64,000 nucleotides of DNA, from contig NC_084921.1 in the NCBI RefSeq assembly GCF_958298935.1, positions 53,369,001 through 53,433,000 of the forward strand, read 5' to 3'. Shown here one piece after another: positions 1 to 10,129 of the stretch. Position numbers and translations under genes: made by a program. The notes below the pieces were generated by a model that had not been told where the DNA came from, did not search any database, and was given only the letters and a program-made list of their open reading frames with translations. Source of the stretch: Phragmites australis. Lineage: Eukaryota; Streptophyta; Magnoliopsida; Poales; Poaceae. How positions within the stretch are numbered: position 1 is the first letter of the stretch; every line of letters starts with the position of its first letter.

Positions 1-217
1 GAAATTACAAACTAAAATCCACAAGAATGATGAGTTATGTTGAAGCTTTAAAAATGTTCTTGTGGATATGTGGTGGTCCTCGATCATTTATCCAAGTTGA
101 GAACATATTTAAGCGATTAACTAAAATAATTAGTCAAAAATTTAATGAAGTCTTGGAATATCTCAACCTGTTAGTTGGGGACAATATAAAACCAAAATAT
201 GCACAATTTACAATAGT
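1..217 (+). pseudogene. PIF/Harbinger transposase, N-terminal fragment
   Basis: An open frame at 27-248 reads like the N-terminal half of plant HARBI1-type transposases: a stretch with LKMFLWICGGPRSF, then QVENIFKRLTKIISQKFNEV and a KPKYAQF segment, the usual order just before the first catalytic Asp. The frame enters from the left window edge, so the true start is not visible. From 218 on the frame is foreign, because a solo LTR has landed in the gene; the catalytic part resumes at about 2351. The match rests on remembered family patterns. The element is plainly dead. Confidence 0.7.
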
Positions 218-2345
218 TGAAGCGCCATGGGTTATCCACGGTGCTTAAAACCATTATTATACCAGTCCCTGAATCAGTTGCTGGTAAATAAAAGTCTTAC
301 AACATATGTCATCGCAGTCATACAACACGAGGAGTGGTAAATATACGCCACCAATTAAACAGACAGTAGAGCACCAGACAACAGTGCAATAAAACATAGG
401 CCCAAGATAATAGAGTACACAGCGGAGATAGCATGACAAACACGCCACTCCACAGGCAACTCGGGTGCGGACGTGACCAAGCCTACTCATCAGCCTCACC
501 GTCTGCTGTGGTGAAGTCCGGGTCATCCTCTGAAAGCACAAGCAAGGGTGAGTACAAACATCTCCACATGGAGCCTACTACTCAAACAGCACTCCCCACG
601 AAGCCTGTCACACGGACAGCGCTTCAACTCCCTAGGCATTCCCGAAGGAACCCTGATTTGCCCCAGCTCTAACCCCATCTCAGGTGTTTAACATTATTAT
701 CCAACACTGTTTTACCCAACCATAACCCACACAACACCAAGCACCACGTTTTACACCTTTGAAAAGCTAGTTGTGATTAAACATAAAGTAACCGTAAGGA
801 TTATCATTCCTAAGCATACTAGTACAAGGTAATCGCCTATGCATAAGTAAATCAGCTATGGCGAGATCCTATGTCTAACAAAGTCAAGCATACATGATAT
901 ATACAATGCCTGGGTAAGCTACAATAGGTTTAACTAGATCAACAGTTTAAAATATGCCAACTAATATACTGCATGCACTATATCGGATAAAACGGCTGCT
1001 ACGGGTCGTGTTGATAAAACTGGGTTCAATATGGTTAAAGGAAAAATAGATTGAGACTTTCCTTCGTTGAAGTCCTCAAGGGGGTCCTGCTCAAACTCCT
1101 GGGTTCCTGGCACCAGCTCCCCCTCCTCCTCCTCGACGAACTCTCCGGCAACTACTCGCGACATCAACAAAACAAACACACAATTAAATATAAATAAATT
1201 TGGAATAAATATGAAACTGGTATGAAAAGACAGATTTTGAATTTAGATGAATATTGGTGAAAGAATTGCCGAAATCGGAGTTGAAACGGAGGAGAAACGA
1301 GCTTCGGAAGATTTTATCGGAGGTTAATTCGGGAAAAAGAAAAAGAATATTCCTGGAATATTCCTTGGCTCAGCTCAGTTTTGGCTTGGCTCAGCACTTG
1401 GCTTGGCTCAGCTTGGTGTGGTGGCTTGGCTCACTAGATAAGGATGTGGCTTGCTTAGGATAAGAACGTGCTGTTCTTTTTGGATACAAACAGAGCTCGA
1501 GCTCGTTCTATTCGTGGAGAGGGAGACAGAGCAAGACAAAGAGAAAAAGAAATGGAGATGGGCAGTGGTGGCCGGTGGCATGCCGAGGTGGAAGAAACTC
1601 CGGTGACCGGCAAAATGAAGTGGGGATGGCCGGATCTATCCATGGTGGAGGGGATTCGCGAAGAAAGAGCCCATGTACGTGGGATTTCTCTCATGTGTGG
1701 CTTTGGGTGAGGGAGGGGAAGGAGGAAGATGGGGAGATGTTTACCGGATCGACGTGGGTGGCGAGCTGCGGGGAGTGGAGTGGCTCTGGCTGGCCTTTTA
1801 TAGGCGGGGGAGGGAGAGAAGGGCGGAGGCAGTGGCCGGGATTCGTGGTGGAGTCACCGCCGTGGCGTGCGGCTTTGGTCGAGGTGGGTCCCGACATTAA
1901 CGCGCGCCAGAGCTCGAGCTGTCCTCGCGCGCGTGCTGGCACAGTGAGCGAGGGAGGGAAGGACAGGCGAGGACGGTGGTCGGCGTACCTAAATGGCGGT
2001 CGTACGCGGCTTGGTCCGAGCGGAAGCTGTGCGTTCGTCGTCGGCTCTGTGCGCGGCGACCACGCAGAGAAGGAGGAGGGGGGGCAAGCTAGGCAAGGGC
2101 GGCACGGCAACTTGCCGATGGCAGCAGAGGTGGGGTCCACGGTGCACGTGGGAGCGGCAGCCCGGTGCAATGTGTGCGACGGTAGGAGGAAGAAGGAGGC
2201 GGGCTAGGAGAGAAAAGGAAAGGGAGTCGACCGGAAGAGAGAGAAAAAAGGGGAAAGGATTTGGAAATGCTTTTGAGATGGTTTTTGCAAAGTTTTATTT
2301 GAACAAAATTTGAAATTTTGATTTGGCTAAAACTGGGATGTTACA
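218..2345 (-). mobile_element. Solo LTR (about 2.13 kb), minus orientation, inside the Harbinger transposase
   Basis: The block starts TGAAGCGCC and ends GGGATGTTACA, so it has TG...CA ends. The same 5 bases, ATAGT, stand directly left (213-217) and right (2346-2350), as expected for an LTR-element target duplication. Read on the minus strand it begins TGTAACATCCCAG, typical of many grass Ty3/gypsy LTRs (chromovirus, Tekay-like); that family assignment is from memory. The interior is GC-rich at 1500-2230 and AT-rich elsewhere. No gag or pol sequence is present, so this is best read as a solo LTR left by LTR-LTR recombination. Open frames inside it (for example 1575-2207) are by-products of base composition. 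Confidence 0.78.
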
Positions 2346-2990
2346 ATAGTTCACCAACAGTTCACCCAAAGCTTCAAGATTCTCGTTTTTTACTCCACTT
2401 CAACAATTGTATTGGTACAATAGATGTCACACATGACACATATATATGTTGTTATGTCAGCAACTGAGATGATTTCCCGCAATGGTCGTCATGGATATCC
2501 AACATAGAGCGTGATGGCTATCTGTGACTTTGATATGATATTCACATTTGTTGTAGCTGGATGACGTGGTTCTGCACACAACTCTCGAGTATTCAATGAT
2601 TATTTGAGCCGATATTCATATTATTTTTTCCATCCTCTTTAAGGTAAGGTCCATAGGTCCTATAAATAGATATATCACTTTTGTCATTGTCATATTGATA
2701 TATTGTATCATATTATTTTTACATGTAGGAAAATTTTATCTTGTTGATTTTGGATATCCTAATTAAAAAAAGGTTTTCTAGCTCCCTATAAAGGTCAGAT
2801 GTATCACATACCTAAGTTTCAAGGGGTGCATAGGCCAAGTGGGCTCAAAGAGATGTTCAATCATGCTCACTCCTCTCTTTGTAACATAATTAAATGTTCT
2901 TTTGGTGTGCTGAAAATGAAATAACGAGTCCTATTGCATATGCCAAAATTCCATCTTCAGTTTGGTTTGAGACCACCTTCAAATAAATTA
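2346..2990 (+). pseudogene. PIF/Harbinger transposase, catalytic-domain remnant
   Basis: After the solo LTR the transposase resumes in broken frames. Readable blocks are a GTIDVTH-like first Asp region (about 2415-2435), ISRNGRHGYPT then VMAICDFDMIFTFVVAGW and a HNSRVFND-like block (about 2470-2600), LVDFGYPN around the second Asp (about 2740-2760), KFQGVHRPSGLKEMFNHAHSS (about 2815-2875) and NIIKCSFGVLKMK (about 2885-2920). The order matches HARBI1-like DDE transposases. The position of the third catalytic residue, normally Glu in the NxIE block, reads Lys. Stops and frame changes make this a pseudogene. Confidence 0.72.
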
Positions 2991-4362
2991 AAAGCTTTCA
3001 ACTCAGATTTAAAAAAAAATGAACTTCCAACTTAGATCTATTGTAAGTTTACACTATAATCCAGAATTTTAAATTCAAAACATAATAGAATAACCTTTCA
3101 ATTTGATCACTAAGTTTTAAAAGCTTTCATTAAAACATCTAACCTAGGAGAGTCTGTTGCAACAGTTTTGTGCTTTGCCATTTACCTAGTACCTACTAGT
3201 ACATTTCCATTGTCATGTTTATACATGGTTGTTGCTCACTATTTTCGGGTTCCACTGAACACAATCCTCATATTTATTTACCTTCTAGCCGGAACAATCA
3301 AATTTCAAGCCAAAAACCGAGCAAGCAATACAAAGCGAATCTAATCGGATAGAAGCAAACTCAACTTATTTAGTTTTTTACAGTTTTTATGTACAATCTA
3401 ATTATTATTTTCTATTAAAATATAGTTATAATATTTAATAAAATATAATATTATTAAAGTAGTTTTAAAAACAAATCTACACATAGGATTCTTATATTTT
3501 CAAATTAAATATTCTAAAAACTATTGACGGTCAAAGTTTTAAAAGTTTGATTAGATCTTGATCAAAGTCACAAGTATTTATGACCGGATGTAGTATTTTT
3601 TTACCTAATTTTGGCAATCCTTTTTGGTCATATTGTGTTTTCTTATATTTCTATGCATCACCATGAATCCATTACTATAGTATTTTTGACGTTATTTCCA
3701 TTTCACTCTGACAGTGTGAAGGAATATGCACGTATATCAACTCTTTTTATTTATTTATCTCAGAGGGTTGAATCCCAACATCTGGCTCTGCTAAACAGTT
3801 TTAGAGACTTCCCTTCGAGGATCTATTACCCAGTCCTATTTTTTGTGCCCCTCAATGTCTCAATGACATATGAATGGTTAGGTCCATTTTTAATTATCAG
3901 TGGGCAGAAAATCTAAAACAAAGAATTCGAATAAGAGATGAAGTCTGAAAATTAGGGTACTAAGGCTAGTTCTTAACACAGTTGAAACAGTAATTGCGTA
4001 GCGGAAAGAAGGAACCACATCATGGAGTATGAACAGCAAAAGACTTCTTTTTTCTAACGAAAGTTGCTCTGAGTAACAGTCCAATTTTATTCTACGTTCT
4101 GACGTGTCAAAATGCGAATCACATTTCGATGTCAGTTATGTTTTTTTTTTGGGTGAACAACTGTATTGTAGTTGTAAAGTACAAATCAAATCGGTATGCT
4201 CTGTAGTTGTCTGTGCCTGTGAAAGAAAAATGGGATGAAATTTATTTGAATTTTCACTTTCAACCATAGTTAGCACCTTAAAAGCATCCTTTTTAATTAT
4301 GCGTGTGAAAAAATGGTGTGATTGATGAAGTGCCCCCCCCCCCCCCAAGTCCTAATTTGCAG
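2991..4362. other. AT-rich intergenic or intronic DNA with a MITE-like repeat
   Basis: No coding region can be supported here. About 3375-3595 is an AT-rich Stowaway-like segment related to one at 42531-42796. A run of about 14 C lies at 4333-4346, just before a good 3' splice site (AG at 4361-4362) that feeds the GT77 exon. I found no GC-rich first exon for that gene here. Confidence 0.5.
3375..3595. repeat. Stowaway-like AT-rich MITE, copy A
   Basis: This AT-rich block ends with CAAGTATTTATGACCGGATG, a variant of the common grass Stowaway end. Its body (ACAAATCTACACATAGGATT and AAACTATTGACGGTCAAAG) lines up with copy B at 42531-42796. The left end is poorly defined. Confidence 0.5.
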
Positions 4363-5298
4363 ATTTGGCTGCCCAAGGTCACCACCTACGACAGGACGTT
4401 GATCATCACGTCGATGAACGAAGCGTTCGCACGGCCCAACTCGCTGCTCGGCCTCTTCCGCGAGAGCTTCGGGTCCGGCGAGGGGATCGAGCACCTCCTG
4501 AACCACGTCTTCGTCGTCGCCGTCGACGCCAAGGCGTTCCTCCACTGCAAGGCCGTGCACCCGCACCGCTACCTCGTCGAGGTGAAGTCCATGAACCTGA
4601 GCTCCGCGAACAACTTCATGAGCCAGGCCTACGTGGAGCTTGTCTGGACGAAGCTCTCGCTCCAGCAGCGCGTCCTCGAGCTCGGCTACAACTTCCTCTT
4701 CACCGTACGCATCAAAGATCGATCATTCGAGTCCGAACGATTTGGCATCTGATCGAGCTGACGACTGCGCAACGGCTGATGAGATGTGCAGGACGTGGAC
4801 ATCGTGTGGCTCCGCAACCCGTTCCGGCACATCAGCGTGTTCGCGGACATGACGACGTCGAGCGACGTGTTCGGCGGCGACATCGACAGCCTCGACAACT
4901 GGCCCAACACCGGGTTCTACTACGTCAAGGCGACGAACCGGACCGTGGAGATGCTGCGGCGGTGGCGCGCGGGGCGGGCGCGGTTCCCGCCAAACCACGA
5001 GCAGCACATCTTCAACTACATCAAGCACGAGCTCGCCGCCGAGCTGGGGGCGCGCATCCAGTTCCTGGACACGGCGCGCTTCGGCGGCTTCTGCCAGCTC
5101 TTCCGCGGCGACATAGGCTCGGCATGGACGATGCACGCCAACTGCTGCGTCCGGCTCGGGAACAAGCTGCACGATCTAGGGGACGTGCTCGACCAGTGGA
5201 AGAACTACACTGGCCTAAGTCCGCAGGAGAAGAAGAGCCGGAAGTTTGAGTGGAGGGTTCCTGCCAAGTGCGGGACGCCGGACAAGGGGAACAGATGA
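4363..5298 (+). CDS. GT77-family nucleotide-diphospho-sugar transferase (At4g15970-like), 5' exon not found
   Basis: Two exons are clear: 4363-4704 and 4792-5298, with an 86-bp intron bounded by GT and AG and no phase shift; the stop is TGA at 5296-5298. Together they encode 282 residues. The first exon begins in frame after an AG acceptor with TTYDRTLIITSMNEAF and carries SLLGLFRESF and the VVAVDAKAF block. The join creates FLFT-DVDIVWLRNPF, where DVD is the DxD motif that binds the metal and nucleotide sugar. The second exon has NTGFYYVKA and NHEQHIFNYI, all typical of PF03407 proteins such as At4g15970. Relatives are usually about 350-400 residues and start with a Golgi signal-anchor. That N-terminal exon is missing: it is either far upstream beyond the transposon cluster or lost. 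Donor and acceptor sugars are unknown. Confidence 0.85.
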
Positions 5299-6824
5299 AT
5301 CCAAAAAAAAAAGTGAAAGGAAGTAAAATTTTAAAGACACGATCTCATAGAAAGATCTACTTTTATGTACATCACGTCTCATTTCTTTCTTTTAGTTACA
5401 TGTGACGGCTGTTGGATCAGAAAAAGACGATATAAATCATGATCTTACAAGGATCTTTCGATGAAGAGTCTGATAGAATTTCCTTTCCACAAACCATCCC
5501 TCCCTCGTACTATTTCGCAGCTCTGAGATTCATACTCGAATCTGGCACGGATCTCACAGCCAATTCGACTACAGGCATTCCCTTGTGCAAGTGGAAAAAC
5601 CACTATATTCCGTAACATAGTTAGCAATACTATCGCTGTATATTACTAGGACATTCTTTGCTAGTATTTGGAATGCTAACGCTGTCGCGCTATGGATTAA
5701 TAAATAAACGGAAAATCGATTAAAACTACAAGCTGTAGTGTAGCTCTTACACCTCAAGGCTCGAACGGATAGACGATGTGCACGGTGTGCAATTTTTGTA
5801 AGGAAGGATCGGAGACTGTGGCAGGCGCATAGGTCCAAGTTAGTGGCTAAGTGTGAAAAGTAGGATAGTCTGCGCAAAATTCGATAGTTTGGCTTAACTT
5901 CGATTTTACCTCCACTACTTAAATATTTGTAACGTTTCTTCTATCGTGTGCGTTCTGCCCCCTTTGGTCATGCATGTTCCGTCCCAACTCCCACTCTAAC
6001 TCCCACCCCAATGTTTCGCCCCTACCCCGCAGGCTACACACCGTGTGGAGCCTAACCGTCCTCCCATCCACAACTGCACTCCTATCAAACCCAACCAAAT
6101 TACACCCAATTTAATCGACAATTAAGTCGATTAAAACAAAAGTAATTCCGACAGTCCAGATATATGCTCAACAAAATCTAAAATCATAATATATACCGTT
6201 TACAATATAGTTTCATCACAAGATATGAACAGAATGTAAAAGTTTTAATTTTTATTATAGACCTATTCTAAGTTCTAATTTCTAATTAGATCGGAGTTTT
6301 TAAACGCAATAGAAAAATATTAATAAAATAAAAAAAAACCAGTGACACCTTTGCCCATAAGGCACATCAGGGCTAGCTCAGACATTCGATCTATACTCCT
6401 AGCCATCTCCAATATCAATGGGATAAAAGTATTCATAAACTAGTTCTTCACTACCTGCATCAATTTAAGAGCAACACCTTGAGTACAAAGATACCCATAA
6501 GACTTATACAATATGAGTATATAGTATCCCGACCTAAAGATAATGTATTGAGTAAATAGCAAAGAATAGCCACAAAATTAAGTTGACTCAACGAAAAATA
6601 CTTTAACCAATGTAACGACGTAAACAACTAGCATTGACTAATAGTAGACATAAACTTCAATAAAGTAAACTTGATTATCTCAATTGAGTAACATCACATG
6701 CTTCTACCGGAAGCCCATATACTTTCCATTTCCTTTTTTTCTAAACTGATCGAAACTCTAAGATGTTTCCCGATGAGCTTAAGCATGCTCATGATCGAGA
6801 GCGTGGCAATTTAAATTATTCTTA
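5299..6824. other. Intergenic, no recognised feature
   Basis: Probable 3' flank of the GT77 gene, then AT-rich sequence. I see no conserved open frame, RNA gene or clear repeat boundary. Confidence 0.5.
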
Positions 6825-7556
6825 CACTCTGCAGGTGGTACCAAAATGACTTATGTCAATCTTTTTGGACCCCAAGATAATATTTCTTATACCCGAAAAT
6901 ACTCGCTTACATATGCGCCTATGACACCAATGATGGACATGGTCACCCGTCGAATTACAAGGCCCATGACCCAACAAACGGTGATGTAACACTCGGCAGA
7001 AACAATAGCAAATTGGAGCATCGACCTGGAGGCCTTCCTGGATGGATTTGGATACAGGGCTTGATTCATGGGAAAGGTATTTGAATAAGCTTTCCATCAA
7101 GTACTCATATGCCTTCATCGGACTCTGGATGAAGGAATTATGATCTTCCAAGCGTAGTGCTATCAGGCTGTCTCCGAGCTAAATTTTTGGTATGCACAGC
7201 CTTGTACTCCAAGTTTGGTGTTGGGCCTATTGCATCCATATCTAACATGGTGTAGAGGATGATATTGAGGTTGTAGAAGACACCCTCTTCATGTATGCAT
7301 CGTCCTCACCATGATTCCTAAGCACAAGTGAATTGCTAGCATTAGGTATCAACAAATTCTCATTAAATTCATTATTCAAACTTAGAAATGAGCTCACATA
7401 AATATTTTTATGTGTCGTGGTTGTATGCACGATATACATGGTCACATCAAACAAGGTTATCATGAGCAAGTCCCAACCATGCTCCGCCTCCCCGTCACCT
7501 TGCATCTCCTCATATTTTTTCTTCGCGTCATATGGTCGCAAGGCAAGTGTCAGCAC
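6825..7556 (-). pseudogene. DUF4220-like gene remnant
   Basis: On the minus strand two neighbouring frames look related to the large plant family of DUF4220/DUF594 membrane proteins. The 5' part (7556-7242) reads LRPYDAKKKYEEMQGDG, EHGWDLLMITLFDVTMYIVHT and SSFLSLNNEF, then LVLRNHGEDDAYM. The 3' part (7151-6822) reads MKAYEYLMESLFKYL and GLQVDAPI. An overlapping frame (7069-6887) gives CYITVCWVMGLVIRRVTMSIIGVIGAYVSEYF, a hydrophobic segment typical of the family. Continuity needs frame changes and crosses stops, so this is a relic. Function of the family is unknown; some members are annotated around immunity or stress, which I would not extend to this copy. Confidence 0.5.
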
Positions 7557-7560
7557 GACA

Positions 7561-10129
7561 TACGATAATCAGCTTATCTTACCGTTAGATTGACATGTGA
7601 AAGTACGGAAAGTGTTTAAACCAACAGACATCATATGCGGTGCTTAAACGATACAATCGGTCTATGGCACCTGGGTCTTCTCTCCCGAACTGTCTCTAGC
7701 ACATGCTTACATCTCGTCTCAATTTTTTTAACTCACCATCCTAACTTATCATTCCTTTGTAATTGTAGTTGAAATTCCTGTAACTCGTGAACAACGATGA
7801 CATCCATCTCTCGACTTCTACCGAGGACTTATGCAAGACTAAACAATTACTATATCACTTTTAAGTTGGATCATGTTATGTAAATAGCCAGGTTATAAGG
7901 ATCAAGATTAACAACTTTATCAAAGTAGATATGATACAACAAATAGAATCTACTTGATTCCCGTCATCGACTCCTTGTCACATGCATCTACGATATATAG
8001 CAAAATTTAACAGGTTGACCAACTATTCACCAAAACACGAGAGAGATATGATAGATGCTTGTCTATACTTTCTGCACAATACTCATAAAACTTCACTTGT
8101 TCGTTTGTAATTTTTCAACCACACGACACTCTGAAGCGTCAGTTTCTAAATAAAGTGACAGTGCATCACAATGTGTATGATAAATGAAAGAGGCTCCATA
8201 GTGTATGACAACAGTGGAAATGCAATGCTTCACGGCATGAGTTTAAATCATTAAGGATTTCCTTAAATCTGGATTATCGTTAATCATTTAATATTTTTCC
8301 TGGATTAATAAAGCTTAGCTCAAAGCTTATACCAAAATAGAAAATTAATTTATACTTAATATGAGTGTCATTATTTTTAATGAATAGGTCATCAATTAAT
8401 AAGATTTACAAAATTGGTTTCATTAATTTTGGACTTACCAATAATTAATTATGAATTAATGAGGTTAAAAACATTTCATTAATTAAAGAATCTCAGTACA
8501 TATTTCATGCCTCCTATCATTTTTAAAATGAAAGGAATTCTCATACAAATCTAACAAAATTGGTTTCATAATCTTTGGAGCAATATTCAATTTTATATGC
8601 ATTTTACAAGTTTTCAGCCAATTTAACAATGGAAGAATAATTCGATTCCACAAATTTCGAATTAACTGAATTAAGCAAACATATAAATTGCCAAAATTCC
8701 TTTTTTCACCTGAGGGCTTCCAGCCATAGCCATGAAAGCGGGCCGTGTGTTTGACTCCGGTCAAAATAGCCTAAGGCCATGGCTGCCCTGTGCAAAGCCG
8801 ATCGGCCGGCTCAGCTAGGGGCGGCCACATCGGCTCGGCTGAGGGTGCCTAAAGTGATAGCGCGATGCGGGGAACCCAATTGGGTGGAGCTTGAGCAGCG
8901 GGCCTGGTTGGAACAGGGCCCGTGACGACGCGCCGAGGTGGCATCAGGTTACGCGGGCGGTCGCACTGGCGACATGCCAAGCACAAAAAGACACACGTAG
9001 AAGGAAGAATAGGGTTCGGGAAAACTCACCTTCATTTTGGTTGGGCCGGAGATGCTCATATAATTGAAACCATCTCATATAATCAATAATTATAAACAAC
9101 CATTTCCAACATACCATTTCATATCACAATTTCTCAAATTCGGAACTCTACGACCGATGTAAATGAAAGAAGCATGTTTATGACCGAGAGCATGATAATT
9201 TGAATTATTTTTACACCATGCATGTAGTACTTCTTTACCTACATGACTCAAGGAACATTCAACTCATGTGTCCACACAGGCCCACGTAAGGGGTACTCGT
9301 GTCAACCTTTCCCAATAAATCTCAACCGTTTGATCACACGTTGATAGGTGCGAGAGTCATCCAGAACTACTCTCAGAGCAAACTGGATACTCCTACAAAC
9401 TTATTATATCCACGATACTATTAACTTGCACGTCAAAAAACTACAGTTACAAAAGTATTCAGCTTATCGCTCCCATATACGACATATAATAAATACAAAG
9501 TGTTAAAACCAACTACATCGTTAGACTCATGAATAACGTCTTAAAAAATATTAGATATTAAAGAGATTATTAAATACTTAGCGATGAGCTCGATTTTACA
9601 GCACGACAACTCGTAGGTTGTATATAGAATGGCAAAGAGAGACCCACAGAATTGCAGGACTAGGCCCATCCTGCATATTCCAACACAACCACGACCGCGC
9701 TATTCACAATTGAAACCACTGCGTGTAAACAAAAGATTCATAGTCTCTTTTATACTATCATTTATTTTTTTTCCTTTCTCTCTATGCTACATGCTATAAT
9801 GGGGATGACAGTAATGCCACAACTTAAAAAAACTAATTTTTTATCTATTGTGTATCACTCGCGTTAGCTTCGTTACGATAGAAATAGCACTTAGAGGATG
9901 AAGAAACTAAATTAGTGACATTAAAAAGATTATAATTTTTTCAGTTGCAAATAAAGAATTTTGTTAACATGAAAAGACATAAGTGGAATTATCTCTAAAA
10001 CAAAATATGCAAACGCTTCAGAGAGGCGGAAAACTAGAAAGAACCAAACCCCTCTCCAGTCTCACGGAGTGACGACTCCACGGAGTCACGGTCCATTGCA
10101 GAAACGGAGAGATCGCCGAGAGTCTTCCG
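7561..10129. other. Intergenic DNA, part probably LTR-derived
   Basis: Most of this stretch is AT-rich and shows no gene. About 8230-9060 has the look of a minus-strand grass gypsy LTR: an AT-rich half with repeated AATTAATGA-type motifs followed by a GC-rich half, and an open frame at 8764-8483 of the kind such LTRs often give. I could not find matching ends or a target duplication, so this stays tentative. Confidence 0.35.

Noticed and set aside
1575..2207. 210-residue plus-strand open frame and its antisense partner
   Set aside because: It lies entirely within the solo LTR, is compositionally biased, and has no conserved domain.
4365..5249. 294-residue frame overlapping the GT77 exons
   Set aside because: Out-of-frame shadow: Arg/His/Pro-rich with no family features, and it ignores the intron that restores the DxD motif.
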